A stretch of 64,000 nt of DNA from Turnera subulata (GCA_028386065.3 JAKUCV010001804.1:59523-123522), one strand, 5' to 3'; counted from the first letter of the stretch, positions 32,792 through 44,658 are shown. The notes: generated from the sequence alone by a model not told the origin. Program-made: numbers and translations.

Positions 32792-35137
32792 CTAACGGTA
32801 TCCAAACTCTCTCATAGTGGTGAAAAATCTTTCAAACCATGCTCTTAGTGATTGTTTCAGTCCATATAGGGACTTCTTCAACTTGCAAACTTGATTTCTT
32901 GAACTCGACCAGATTCTTGGAGGCACCTCCATGTATACTTTTTCTTCTAGATCCCCATTAAGAAAGGCATTCTTGACATCAAACTGCTGTAAAGGCCAAT
33001 CTCGATTTGCTGCCAATGATAGAAGGATCCGAATAATATTAAGTTTTGCAACTGGGGCAAATGTCTCTTGGTAGTCCACTCCAAATTTTTGTGTGTACCC
33101 GTTTGCAACTGTGAGAACCCGACCCAAAATCGCTTGGAGGTTCTCACCTTTCCCTTTACACCTTCATCATAACCAACACCCATCATCTTTGGAGTCGCCA
33201 CCCGAATTTTATTATGGGACAAAACTCGGAAAAAACCCTTCCTTGAATCCCAATGATTCCGTTTAAAGCAACTGGTTAGTGAACCAAAGACAATGGGCCC
33301 GGGGGTTCGTCACGAATGGGAAGGTGTTAGGCACCCATCCGTGTTGGGGCGGAACTTTGTGCAATTGAAGAAAGTATGTATGCCTCGTGCAAATGTGTGC
33401 ATAATGTGGAAAACAAATCACATAGGAATAAAAAAGAAATTGAAACAAAAGGAAAAAATAAAATAATTGGGCTTGAGTCTCCACCACTAGAGACCACCTA
33501 CGTACCCCAGCGACCGGGTTCAAATCCCACATAGTTCTTGTCATGGCATCACAACACTCACAACATCAACAAAAGCATCTTCAAATCACCAGCAAGTAGC
33601 AATCAATAATGTTCACAATCAAAAAAGGGGTTAGAAGACTTATCTCGGTTGTTAGACAGAATCTATAGGTCGTCTTCTACTGGATTTTAGACAGTACAAA
33701 CGACCGATTCAGCCTCTGGGTTCAACATTAAAGTTATAGATCTCCCTCTTAGCTTTCCATAGGGTCTAAGATCAAAATAATCTGACTTCTAGAACCCGAG
33801 ATATTAATTGTTTTCTAAAATTGCTTGCATCAGGCCCCTCCACTCGGATTCTCCACCTTCTTGGTTTCAAGATTGCTTTTGATTGCTTCAAACTCTTGAT
33901 CTCCTCTTGTTGGCTTCTTTCTTGATGCTTTCCCATGAAATTTCTCCAGAGTTTCTGCCTATAAAGATATTTCTAGGCTTGGAGAAGTAGAGTTTCTCCA
34001 AGCAAACAAAGCTTATGGGGGTGTGTGTGTAACGAGAGATTGATCCCTTTGAAATGTGAGTGAGGGGTTTTATTTATAGTGTTCTGCGGTATATAGGGAC
34101 GTGTACCTACTTCATGACCAAGGTCTCAGCCAAAAATCTGGGCCAAAACCGTGTAGAATCAAATTAGGGGAGAAAATCGGAGAAATCGGGCAATCTAGGC
34201 ATGCATGACCGCCATGGCCGGTGGTCATGGGCTGGATGGCCACCATGGCCGGCGGTCATGGGCTCCATGACCTCCAGGGCCAGCGGTCATCCCGCCATGG
34301 CCGCCCGGCACCTCCGCATTTCTCCGTTCTTTCCTTTTTTTTTCACCCGGTTTCCCCTCATTCTTTCCTGATTTGATTCCACCGTGTAATTAACCCCTAA
34401 TCAAATTACCTCTTTTCTTGATTAGTACTTCCCCCAATCATCTCCTAATTGATTGATTGCATATTAAGTCCCCATTTCATGCCCAAATCATACCAAAACA
34501 AACATTTACCATTAAAGGATGATTTAGCTCTGATTTTCCATGAAAAATAATCAGAGCTAAAATTTGTCTGCAAGTAATGTGTTTATGGGCCACCCAATTT
34601 TAGAAGGTCCACATTTTATTAACTTAGGCCCTCAAATTCATACTTAACCTAAAAATAAATCATCTTATTATAATTGGGTTAAAATAAACAAGACAGTCTA
34701 AATGAATAAAGTGGGATATTATTTTGATGAACTAGGCTTTAGTATATTCTTATCCTAAGATTAAATCATCTCAATAATCCTAAGGTCCAAATATATAAAT
34801 CCCAATTCACAAAATATACATTCCACTAAAATAAATTCCTAAGTGTACCTTAGCTAAAGACCAAATCATCTCATCGATCATATGGTTTGAGCACCCCTAA
34901 AATCTAAATTAGAGGAATATTCATGGGTTAAATTTGGGTGTTCACACTAACCAGTCGAGCTTTGAATCTCTCAATACTTCCATCAACTTTTAATTTGATT
35001 GTGTACACCCATTTGCACCCAACAGTCCTGACTCCTTCAGGTAGTTGAACTAGATCCCATGTACCGCTCTTTTTTAGGGCATCTAATTCTTCTTCCATTG
35101 CCTTCTTCCACCTTGGATCTACAAAAGCTTCCTGCAC
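32792..35137 (-). pseudogene. pol: Copia RT N-terminal half, split by solo LTR
   Basis: The upstream part (34947-35137) reads DPRWKKAMEEELDALKKSGT, GCKWVYTIK and FKARLV. The downstream part (32792-33109) resumes with ANGYTQKFGVDYQETFAPVAK, QQFDVKNAFLNGDLEEKVYM and LKKSLYGLKQSLRAWFERF. The break falls exactly in the conserved KARLVANGYTQ segment, where the solo LTR 33110-34946 is inserted. A further stop lies at about 32790. Confidence 0.88.
33110..34946 (-). repeat. Solo LTR (Ty3 Tat/Ogre-like) inside copia pol
   Basis: 1837 bp with ends TGTGAGAACCCG...GGGTGTTCACA. The flanks GCAAC (33105-33109) and CTAAC (34947-34951) are a plausible diverged 5-bp target duplication, since the KARLVAN codons require GCAAC. 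On the minus strand a TATA-like CTATAAATAAAAC lies at about 34070, and later GGTGGCGACTCC (about 33189-33200), a motif common at the end of Tat/Ogre LTRs or leaders. No coding frame. Confidence 0.75.
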
Positions 35138-35860
35138 ACTACTAGGAATAGATACAGCAGATAATTGATCAACAGCAAGTGCATAAGAGTTTGCTAACCT
35201 ATGATGGGATACATCATTGCTAATTGGGTACTTGGTTTTTACTTTGGGGTCTGGTTCATAGAGTCTTTTTGGAATATCCTTATTACTTCTAGATGGATAT
35301 CTAGGTATAGAATCAGAAATTACCTCCTATGAGACATCCTCGAATGGATCAATGGCCAATGGCATGGACAGGGTAAAATCTGTACTTTCGGGATTTTCTA
35401 CCTCAAGAGCTGGTTCTGGACCATTCGGCTCGGATGGTGCCGAAATTGGTAGTACTGCTGGAGCATTCGGCGGCTCAGATGGTGCCGAAACTGATGGTAT
35501 TATAACCCATATATCTTCTTCTGATATTGGAGCATTCGGTATAGATGGTGAATCTGACATACATGAGTCATTCTCTTCTCCAAAACTCTCCCCCTGAAGA
35601 GAAGTTTTTCTAGTTCTTTGTTGATAAAAAGGTTTAGTTTCATGGAAGGTGACATCAAGGGTAACATATAGCTTCCTAGTAGTGGGATCATAGCACCGAT
35701 GCCCCATTTGGGTTTTGGAATATCCTATAAAGACGCATTTTGTGGCACAAGGATCAAGTTTGGTTCGGAGTGGTTTAGGGATATGGACAAAAGTAGTACA
35801 TGCAAAGATACGAGGCTCAATATTAAGGAGATGGGGAATGGTGACTAAAGAATGGAGTTT
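35138..35860 (-). pseudogene. pol: Copia integrase C-terminal part and linker
   Basis: The minus-strand frame 35327-35707 contains GHRCYDPTTRKLYVTLDVTFHE, the conserved post-integrase segment, then a Pro/Ser/Glu-rich linker with two similar SAPSEP-type repeats. A stop follows at about 35327. Remnants of the RT leader (PISNDVSHHRLANSYALAVD) continue to 35138 in a shifted frame. Confidence 0.8.
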
Positions 35861-36899
35861 CTAGAGTGGGGTTTGGAAGTCTATGACACTAGAAGGAGTC
35901 CTATTAATAAGGTACACAGCGGAAAGAAGTGCTCCTCCCCAGTAAAAGCGGGGCATATTCATACCAAAAAACTGGGCACGAACCACGTCAAGTAACTGAT
36001 GGTTTAGCACCATTCTGTTGGGGTGTGTAAGTAAAGGAGATTTGATGCTTAATGCCATGTGTTTTCAAGAAATCTTCAAAGACTGACTCAAGAAATTCTG
36101 TACCATTGTCATATTGTAAAACACGGATTTGTTTTTGACACTGTGTTTGAACTATATTAAAGAAATCTTTAAAGGCTAGAAACAAACCACTCTTCTTCTG
36201 GAGTAAGGACACCCAAATCATACGAGTGCATTCATCAACAAAAGTGACAAAGTAACGAGCTTTTGAAAGAGAAGAAATTTTGGCAGGTCCCGAAATATCA
36301 GTGTGAATGACTGCAAAAGGTTCGTCACTTGTATTGAAACTAGGCAAATACGAACTTCTATGACTCTTGGCTAGTTCATATGTATTACACTGAAAGTCAG
36401 ACCCATTCAAATTTGTGAACAACTGGGGACGCAACTTTTTAAGATACCCAAATGACAAATGACCTAAACGATGATGCCAATGCCAAATCTTCTCCCTCCT
36501 TTGTACCGAGCTACTCACCGAGTTTGCTTGAAACATTCTCGTCTCATTGGGAAGATCCAGATAGTACAATTTACCCCGCCTAGTACCACGACCAAGAATC
36601 TTCCCGGATGGAATGTCCTGAAATTCACAATAAGAAGGCAAAAAAGTTACGGTACAAGGCAAGCGAGAGGTAATTTGACCAACTGACAACAAATTATAGG
36701 CAAGAGAGGGAACTATTAACACATGGTCTAAAGTGAGATCGTTAGAGAAGGTGATAGTGCCTTCACCTAAAACCTGAGAAGTACCTCCATTGGCAGTGGA
36801 TATGGATTTGTATTTGAAAGGATGAAGAGTATTTAAAAGACTAGAGTTATTGGTCATGTGGTCTGTAGTACCGGTGTCAATTATCCATGTATTATTCAA
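35861..36899 (-). pseudogene. pol: Copia protease end, GAG-pre-integrase and integrase
   Basis: The frame 35988-36899 starts near the protease active site (WIIDTGTTDHMT). It then has the GAG-pre-integrase HHCC region (WHHRLGHLSFGYLKKL ... CNTYELAKSHR; the second Cys of the CxxC pair is Tyr-Glu shifted, so zinc binding looks damaged). The integrase core follows: HTDISGPAK, FVDECTRMIW, QYDNGTEFLE and YTPQQNGAK. A one-base change moves the rest to 35861-36058 (MNMPRFYWGGALLSAVYLINRTPS). The D,D-E residues are present. The frame break makes it a pseudogene. Confidence 0.88.
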
Positions 36900-37325
36900 A
36901 GTAGTAGCAGAATGAGCAAAAGCATGATTTTTGTTACCTGTTTGAACAACATGTGCAGTGGTTCACCAGTGTTTTCTGGTGCTGGACCAGAAACCGTTGC
37001 TCTACTTTTCTCTTTCTGTGGAGATTTTCGAGGAGGATCCCATAGTTTCGGAAAGCCTATGAGCTTGTAGCACTGTTTCATAGTGTGCCCTGGTTACTTA
37101 CAATAGTTACATGTCTCCGTAGTACTGTTTCGGAAAGCCTATGAGCTTGTAGCACTGTTTCGGAAAGCCTATGAGCTTGTAGCACTGTTCCATAAATGGT
37201 GCCGAGTTGGGTTGGTTGCCTCGGGATAAATTGGTTTCGTCAAGGACGATTGTGATCGGGAAATTTGCATTGTCTTGTTGGACAACAATCTGTTGGGTTG
37301 AGGTTTTTTCCACGATTTCTCCCAT
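36900..37325 (-). pseudogene. gag: Copia gag remnant with triplicated zinc-knuckle tail
   Basis: The N-terminus MGEIVEKTSTQQIV starts at 37325. The capsid core is missing: after about 45 residues the text is already at the knuckle. The genuine knuckle (about 37073-37114, CNYC-K-stop-PG-H-x4-C) has a TAA in it. Its downstream decapeptide QCYKLIGFPK is present two more times in direct in-frame tandem (30-base units at 37128-37157 and 37158-37187), upstream of the genuine one. Confidence 0.75.
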
Positions 37326-37443
37326 ATTATTTTAAGAAATTGAAATCGTGATTGTCTTTTAGTGTTGGTAAGAACCAAATGTTCTTTACCCGAATTTTAA
37401 CAGAGAGAAAATGAGTTAGGTTGAACAACCTGCTCCGTTACCA

Positions 37444-37640
37444 TGTTAAAACAATAAGAAGAATGAAGTTTAGGAATTTTCAGATGATATTATTAGCCCA
37501 CAAGGCAATCCTTTTATACACAATTTTCTATAACTATAAATAGAATGAAATAATCTACACTAATTACAATGCCAAATCGCACTAATCTCTCCTAATCACA
37601 CTAATCATTCCCAGTCACACTAATTACTTGTGCTAGGACA
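37444..37640 (-). repeat. 5' LTR of copia element 4
   Basis: 197 bp, TGTTAAAACAAT...GCTAGGACA on the plus strand, followed leftward by the primer site. Contains a TATA-like CTATTTATAG on the minus strand. Confidence 0.85.
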
Positions 37641-38344
37641 TAATTAAATAGATTATGCTCATATTCTAAGCACCACACAGAACATCATACATACCCTACC
37701 ACCCAGCCTGTAAGCTTGGTGGAGGGTGGTAATACATATGTCATATTTTAGCTTTATCTCCTGGGGCCACTTTGATTTGTTCGTCTCTTATATGACAAAT
37801 CAGCGTCACAATTTCAATTAATCGAATTTACAAGAATTTTAATATTCAATTTCCAAATAAAAAGCCACATCATTGTTATATAAGGAAAGGTGGGTTGCAA
37901 AGCATATCATGATATGTCCCCTAACGGCCGTATATGTAGAAATTAACGATAGGTAGTGACCAATGAAACTAGACATTATTCTTAACTAATCACCTCTTAA
38001 ATAATTTTATCAAAATATTAAATTATTTATATGTTTAATTAATTAATTAAATTGTTGTTATTATTATTATATAGAATTTGGGAAATATTTATTGAATATG
38101 AAGAAAATTATAATTTAGCAATATAAACTAAAATATTCCTATCAATACGTAATTTATATAATTTTGTTGACAAATATAATTAAATCGTTTAAGAATAAAT
38201 TATGTATCACAAAGTTTTTATAAGTGCTATCACTATTTCAAAATATTATTATATGTATGTTTTTCTTTACTCCCTAATGAAAATAGATTACGAAGTTTGA
38301 AAAACGTATATACAATGCCAAAGACTAAATCGTACAGAAAAAGG
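37641..38344. other. AT-rich spacer between copia elements
   Basis: No gene or repeat recognised; strongly A/T-rich from about 37980. Confidence 0.5.
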
Positions 38345-38349
38345 AAGAC

Positions 38350-38558
38350 TGTTATAAAATATGTGTGAATTAATATTGTGTATTACTCTATTATCTACCC
38401 CTTTCACTGTGTAATTCTATATAATGATACTGAAATGAGAAAAATCGGTAACTGGCTCTTCCTCTTCACAACCTTTCTTCCCCTTCCCTTTCTTCTTCCT
38501 CTCCTTCCTCTCCATTAGTGGGTATAATTTCTTTACATCAAGCACAACATTTCCAACA
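38350..38558 (+). repeat. 5' LTR of copia element 5
   Basis: TGTTATAAAATATG...ACATTTCCAACA. Contains CTATATAATG as a likely TATA box and a CT-rich tract, both shared with the 3' LTR. Confidence 0.9.
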
Positions 38559-39280
38559 CGTTATCAGCCCAAAATCTAACCAACTGAGCAACAAGCAAAC
38601 TGCAGAAGAGAAGAAAAAAAAAAAACCAGGAAACCGAAAGTTTGAACAGTGCACCACCCTCCACATTACTGTTCACCCGTTGGCGTTCAAGGTCGCTACT
38701 CCTCTCACCGCCGGCACCACGCTCCTCCTCGCGCCGTCGCCGACCGAACGGTACCTTCCCCACCCTCTGCTGCCGCTGGACGCGCCGCCAGGATGAGGAA
38801 ACTCGACGGCCACGCCTGCGACCCGGCGAGACCTGTCGGGTCTGCCTCATCTGCTAGCGCCTGTCACGCGCCGCTCGTCGCCAGTCACACGCTTGTGCAG
38901 CGCGCGTGCCGCCACCCCCCTCCGGACGCGATGCCCGCCGCTGCTTGCCACACCACCGCGCCGTGGAGAAATGCCCAGAAGCGAGTCGCCCGTCTTGTTG
39001 CTCGCGACATCCGCCGCCCTCCTCCCGCCGCCTTGCTGCTCCCGCGTCGCCGTCCCCGCCTTCCTCGTCTCGCCTCCATCCCGTGTCAGACACCGTCGCG
39101 CTGCCGTCTGCAAGCCCACAGAGGTGAGAAGGGTTGCGACGACCCGTTTTCACACGGGCGAGTTGCGACCCGAATCTGGTATTTTTGAGCCGGACCTGGG
39201 TTTAGTCCTGGGTTGGCCCGGTTTGGAGCTGGACCTGGGCTTGGTCCTGGGTTGGCCCAGTCCAGGTTTTAAATTTAAAA
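38559..39280 (+). other. GC-rich leader or captured sequence in copia element 5
   Basis: A block of about 550 bp (38640-39190) is strongly GC-rich inside AT-rich DNA. It opens long frames in several phases on both strands (up to 179 aa), all Arg/Pro/Ala-rich, so none can be preferred. It continues into tandem GGACCTGGG / GGGTTGGCCC units (39190-39265). It may be a captured host 5' region. No domain recognised. Confidence 0.5.
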
Positions 39281-39285
39281 AAAAA

Positions 39286-39320
39286 GGGGGGGTGGGGGGG
39301 GGGGGGGGGGGGGGGGGGGG
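39286..39320. repeat. G-homopolymer tract
   Basis: 35 bases, all G except one T, after a poly-A run; A/AG-rich sequence follows at 39445-39565. Its length is likely to be unreliable in sequencing. Confidence 0.9.
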
Positions 39321-40782
39321 AAGTACCTAGCTTCACTTGGGTCCTAGGCTTGGGCTTTAGGCTGGGTTCTGGGCTCTTGTGCTCGGGCCTGTGTTGGGTT
39401 CTGGGCTTTTGTGCTTGGGCCAGCACTGTTCACGGCCCATCTTCAAAAAAAAAGAAAAAAGAAAAAAAAAGAAAAAAAAGGGAAAGAAAAGGAGAGAAAA
39501 GAAAAGGAAAAATAAATATATCTTATGTTAAAAAAAAAGGGAAAAAAAGGGAAAAAAAAGGGAGTGGGAGAATTCATATTGCTGAAAGATTTATCCAGTA
39601 AGCATACCCTTTATTATTATGCTTTACTTTTTATTCAATATTGGCCGGCTAAGCCGCCTTATCTCTTTGTTGGCAGGCAAAGCCGCCTTCTTCCGAGTAA
39701 GCATATTTTTTATTTTTTTATTTTTTTAAATTACGATTGGGCTATTAAAAGGCCCATTGCATTTAATTTCTCGCTTTAATTTCATTTACGTGTTTGCTTG
39801 GGCTCGTACAAGGCCCATCATATTTATTTTTTTTTGGTTATTTATTGGGCTAATCAATAAAAGGCCCATGTTTATTTATTTTTATGTCTTTTATTTAATT
39901 TTGGAATTATGGAGGCCCTTAAAATTTCCGGAAAAAATTTGTTATGGGCATTGATTGCATTTATATGCAAATCGTCTGGAAGACGCAATAAAAGAGATAA
40001 TAAAGCAAAGACTGGATGTCTTACTGCCAGGAGATCTCGCAGATCTTTGAAGAAATATTGAAGAAAAACATAAACCACCAGAAGGTGGATATTGTATAAC
40101 CATTAAGGAGGTGGATATTGTATAACCATCAAGAAGATGGATATTGTATGACCATCACGAAGATGGATACTGTTCTTATCTTGCTTCCCCTGAAGGTGCA
40201 AGCCAATATATATTGAATAATTTTATTTTATGTTCAGTTTTATTATTTTATGTTCAGTTTTCATATTCAGTTTTATTTAAGTTTATTTTATTTACTTTAT
40301 AGCATTTTATAATCGTTTCTAGAATATTGGCTCAGGCATTAGTCCTGAAGACAATGCAAGAAGACATCCCAAGGGGGAGAGTTATATGTGTGGATGTCAA
40401 CTATTTCACATAACATGTGATAGTACAATCTCGAAATGAAAAAAAATTAATACGCTCCAGAAGAGCATAAGTTAAGTTTGAATATGTTCCTGAAGAACGC
40501 ATGCTTTAATATGATCTAGAAGATCATATATTTACACTCTGGAAGAGCATATACTCTTGAAGAGTACAGAAACCCCCATTTACAGTAGTAAAAGAGATTA
40601 TTATGGATTCCATTGAATTTACTCTACTCTATTCCCTGAAGCGAATAAGACAGTATAATTAATTATGCTTATGGCCATGGATAAGGTTGTAATAGCAAAG
40701 GGAAAATATGCATATTATTATTGCATAATGGATCCATAATTGGAGAACATTCAAAGAGGAATTTCCTCATACATAAGTTTAA

Positions 40783-40975
40783 TAAATATCTGTTGGGTAC
40801 AACATTGACTTTAAAACTCTGAGCCTCGTTGTTGATGTTGACCCTAACACTGTCATTCCAGGAGAACCACTAAGTTTAAACAGATATTTATCTGTTGGGT
40901 ACAACATTGACTCTAAAACTCTGAGCCTCGTTGTTGATGTTGACCCTAACACTGTCGTTCCAGGAGAACCACATG
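40783..40975. repeat. ~105-bp tandem duplication of the unit's 3' end
   Basis: Two direct copies starting TCTGTTGGGTACAACATTGA (40787 and 40891), with only about two differences in 83 bases. The left copy lies beyond the stop of the endonuclease-like unit. Local duplication after insertion is likely. Confidence 0.8.
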
Positions 40976-41572
40976 CCACCCATATTGTTATCTCCAGGTA
41001 TCTCAAACCGATTCGTTGCAGGAAAACGGAGTGGGATTACACCATGATTTTCTGCTGCTTGCCACAAAGTCTCAGTAATCAGTACCATGTTTGTGCTTGT
41101 ACTGATTCTTCAGATCCCTTAAGGTATGCACAAAATCTTGGGACCTTCTTGCTACACCCCTGCAATTCCATAGTAGAAGTCGTACCTTAGGCCATGTAGG
41201 TGGTAACCCAGTCAACCTTGGGACGCTCCGAGCCATCATGGAAACCTGATAATAACTGCTTTGATTTAATATTTAACATGAAGGCTCTAGCTGAAATTCC
41301 TACAGTCTATCAGATATGAAAAACATAATAGAGTTAGTCGAGCCATAAAAGGAAGCCCCTAGATTGCTTTGGTCCTCTAGGAAGAATGTTTCTTCCAGAG
41401 GAGTTACAAAGAACCTAGATGAATAAAGTTCATCAACAAACACTAAACGAGGAATTCTCGCCAAATCATTCGGTAATTCCTCTTGTTGCTCATTCACCAT
41501 GCTATAAGCTAACCTATTCCTTCTTCCTAGAGAGGCACCCTCAACAAAGAAAATAGTAGCTGGGGAAGGCAT
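40888..41572 (-). pseudogene. ~228-codon gene: unknown N-domain plus WNCRG endonuclease-like region, copy 2
   Basis: Minus-strand counterpart of 22487-23169. MPSPATIFFVEGAS-GRRN starts at 41572, with RLVFVDELYSSRFFVTP and FFLED, then a stop after FFISDRL (41300-41302), whereas related text continues (EFQLEPSC, YYQVSMMA). LPPTWPKVRLLLWNCRG, HTLRDLKN, NMVLITETLW, GGMWFSWND and SFRVNVVP follow, ending at a stop (40888-40890) at the same residue as copy 1. One extra base disrupts the YKPN region. Here the TET-L-W segment is intact. The copy interrupts a copia element of unrelated family. Function unknown. Confidence 0.65.
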
Positions 41573-41633
41573 TTTTCTTGTCTTGTTGAGTTTTCTGATT
41601 TTTCTGCATCTTCCTGTCTCAACCGTCCCCCTT

Positions 41634-41640
41634 CTTATAG
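41634..41640 (-). promoter_or_regulatory. TATA-like box of endonuclease-like unit, copy 2
   Basis: CTATAAG on the minus strand, about 60 bases before the ATG at 41572. The upstream sequence up to about 41850 resembles that of copy 1 upstream of 22373. Confidence 0.45.
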
Positions 41641-41879
41641 TCTGAGATTAGACAGCTAGGTGTCAGTTTTTCAAATGTGGACCCTTTTTCTGTCTCCGAA
41701 AAGATCCAGAAGATTTTTCGGTAATTAAAACTTTGCATTATTTGTTAGTAAACTCCAAAGCTTTTCAATCTTCGAGGTTTTGCTTTTGGAAAAGTTTGCC
41801 ACTACTTTAATTATTGTCCAATAATTCTGATCTTTTCCGACATGAGTGGCAGAAATAAGACTAATATTGACACATGTAT

Positions 41880-44480
41880 TGCAGCCTGAAGCTAGCAATT
41901 GAGTAATTGAGACTTATCATATCCAGCTGGAATGCACTAGCCTGAAGCTAGCAATTTTAAGTGTTTAAATATACAGTTTGAACAGCCCGAAGCTGAGACC
42001 AACTAGAAGTTGGCTGATAGATATGTAATTTATAGTTGTTATGCACCAGCTAAAAGCTGGTAAATAATTTTCCTAAGTTATCATATCCAGCCTGGAGCTG
42101 GCACATAAATAGCAGCCTGAAGCTGGCACCAACTTGAAGTTGGTTCATGGATTTATTGTTGGCATGACCGGTTTGGGCCATTCCGGATCAATAATGATGC
42201 ACGAAATTTATTTGGTCATTCATTGAAAAACCAGAAGTTTTACAATCAATGAATTTCCACGTGTTTGTGTGTTGTGAAATTAATTATACGGCCTTCCTAA
42301 GATGAGATTGGCCTGGAATCACCAGCAAGTTTGGAAATAATTCAGGGACATGTACGCGGACTAATAACTCCGCCGTGTTGACCATCTAGGTAATTTTTAC
42401 GATGCATCGACTAGATGGTCTATTGTCTGATGTAGGTTGGCGTTGTGCGCACTTATTTTAATGATTAAGCCACTTGCGGGTACATATCCCTACTTATGTT
42501 ATTAGACTATATGTCTAGATAATGCTGGTATATTTCTTCAATGGAAAATGTATATCATTGGCAATAAAACCCAAAAAGATCTGGGCGAATATTTCCAATT
42601 GATTGCAGGACCATTGTTAATGAAATACTACTGTTTTGAGAAAATGGTATTTTACATACAGCAGCACTTGTGTGCATCAGGCCAACAAATTATCATAAGG
42701 TCTTCCCCATTTAATTGGTTCATGATCACGAACCTAGTAATTCCCATCTTCGGACCGTTGGTTGTACAGTATATAATGCTCCACCACAGCATAGTAAAAT
42801 TTGGCCCTTAAAGAAGACTTGTTATGCATGTTGGGTATGAATCTCCATAAATCATTGACTAAGTGATTGGAGACTTGTTTATTGTTAATTTGATGAAAGA
42901 GTTTACCCAACATCAGGGGGAGAAAATAAGCAGCTGGATCAAGATATTATTGAAATGTTATTCAATGGTTAGTTTTGATCCACAAACGAATTCGTATGAA
43001 CCTGAAGTTCAGAAGATGATTCATCTGCAAAGTATTTTGTCAATTGCCAGACACATAAAGTGACCAAATCTTATATACCAGCTGCAAATGCTCCTGTTCA
43101 AATTAATGTTCCAGAAAAACAAGTATAATATACGAATGAATCTAAAGTACGCCAGAAGCTTAGAATATGCTCGGTTCCAAAGAAAAGTTTTCGATAGAGA
43201 AAAAGGAGCAAAGAGATAAGATGGCCCTAGTGAGAAAATAAGACCTCCGGTAGAGGTTCAAATTAAAAGTCCTCCAGAAGAGGTTGGTGTTTCTGACACA
43301 AATGATAAAGTTCCAGAAGTAACTCAGGTACCTGAAATAAATGAGCATAATGAGATCTCAATTACAATGTCAGGAATATGATGGAACCGACGTGAAATAA
43401 CTGTCGACGGAATATATATTTTATATAGCGCTAAATATTATGAAAGAAAATGAGGATCATGAACCTACATCTATTGATGAATGTAGGCGCAGAATGATTG
43501 GCCAAAATATAGAAAGACATAACTAAGGCTGTGTTAGACTCGCTTGTGAAGCGAGAAATTTTTCGGACCTGTAGTCCGTACAACAATGGTATAAAACCGG
43601 TCGAGTATAAATGAATGCTTGTGCGAAAAAGGGGGAAAGCACGGTTTGTCGCACAAAATACGGTTTGTAGCACAAGATTCTATCCAAAATAACCTGGTAT
43701 TAATTATGAGGAGATATACTCCCCTGTGGTGGATGCAATTTTTTTTTTTATAAGTCTGGCATTATATGAAAAGAATTAGAAATGTATCTAATGGATGTTA
43801 TTATAGCCTATTTTTATGAATCCATAAGTCATGACATATACATGAAGATCCCTGAAGGATCTAAGTTGCCTGAGGCAGCGAATTCCCGGGAATATACAAA
43901 ATTAAGTTGATCTTCATATGGTTTGAACCAAATTTGGGTATTTATATTGATTCTTGGTCTACATATTTTACTTAATTCATATGTGAATTAATTATTATCA
44001 TTATTGATGATTAATGATTTAGATACTATTATTGATCTAAATATTTTTGGAACTCCTGAAGAAGCTTCCAAATACCGTGCTATGTTTGGTCCTGAAGTAT
44101 CCTATCAAAGTAAAATTTATATTGCTTGTAACATGAAGCCTGAAGCTATTGCCATAAGCCTATTGGCAAGATACGACTGTGTTCTTACCTTCGGGATATA
44201 ACAGAAGTGGTATTATGTTAACCCTGCAAACCCGAAAAGAGTATAGTTGGTCTTTGCAGATGCAGGTCCTTTATTTGATCCATAAAAAGCACAGACAAAC
44301 AGCTGCTGCGACTCCACACATGATATTGCTATATCATCGGGACTACAAAAGCAGGATGGCAAGAAAGATGCTCCAACAACAAATTATGATAATGCTGCCT
44401 ACATTGTCCAATTAAAGTAGTCATGTATCAAAAGTGATCTGACAAAGCATACGCCACCAGAAGTTGACAAGGATGATTGG
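41880..44480 (+). pseudogene. pol: Degenerate copia pol (GAG-pre-integrase to RNase H)
   Basis: Only fragments are readable, spread over all three frames. A pre-integrase piece with HDRFG ... NNDARNLFGHSLKNQK lies at about 42170-42240, with integrase remnants to 42800. A conserved linker stretch with DPQTNSYEPEVQKMIHLQ lies at 42975-43035 and PAANAPVQINVPEKQ at 43078-43125. An RT piece (ALYEK ... MNP) is at 43700-43860, and C-terminal RNase H text (HDIAISSGLQKQDGKKDAPT ... DNAAYIVQLK) at 44320-44420. Repeated GCCTGAAGCT / AGCTGG motifs at 41885-42130 look like short local duplications. No frame could work. Order and wording fit Ale/Retrofit-type copia. Confidence 0.75.
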
Positions 44481-44658
44481 CATACAACGATATCATGATA
44501 TAAAGGGAGGCCAGAATGAGGGGGAGTAGAATACGCACTGCACTCTTTTTCCCTTCACCAAGTTTTTATCCCATAAGGTTTTTCCTTGTAAGGTTATTAA
44601 TGAGGCAGTTGTCTCAAAAAGCGTATTCTACCCAAAGCACAATAGATTCAAGGGGGAG

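Larger units (their letters stand above)
31541..37640 (-). mobile_element. Ty1/copia retrotransposon, minus strand (element 4)
   Basis: LTRs at 31541-31782 (3') and 37444-37640 (5'). A primer site TGGTAACGGAGCAGG on the minus strand (about 37429-37443) resembles the tRNA-iMet site. A polypurine tract TTGAGGGGGAG lies beside the 3' LTR (31783-31795). The gene order gag, protease, integrase, RT, RNase H is that of copia. The 3' LTR is longer because a short CACACTAATTA-type unit is repeated. The terminal CATAA at 31536-31540 and 37639-37643 could be a target duplication, but the second overlaps the LTR end. A solo LTR (33110-34946) sits in pol. Confidence 0.9.

Noticed and set aside
38649..39188. 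179-aa plus-strand ORF
   Set aside because: GC-rich DNA opens many frames here on both strands. All are Arg/Pro-rich and none has a domain.
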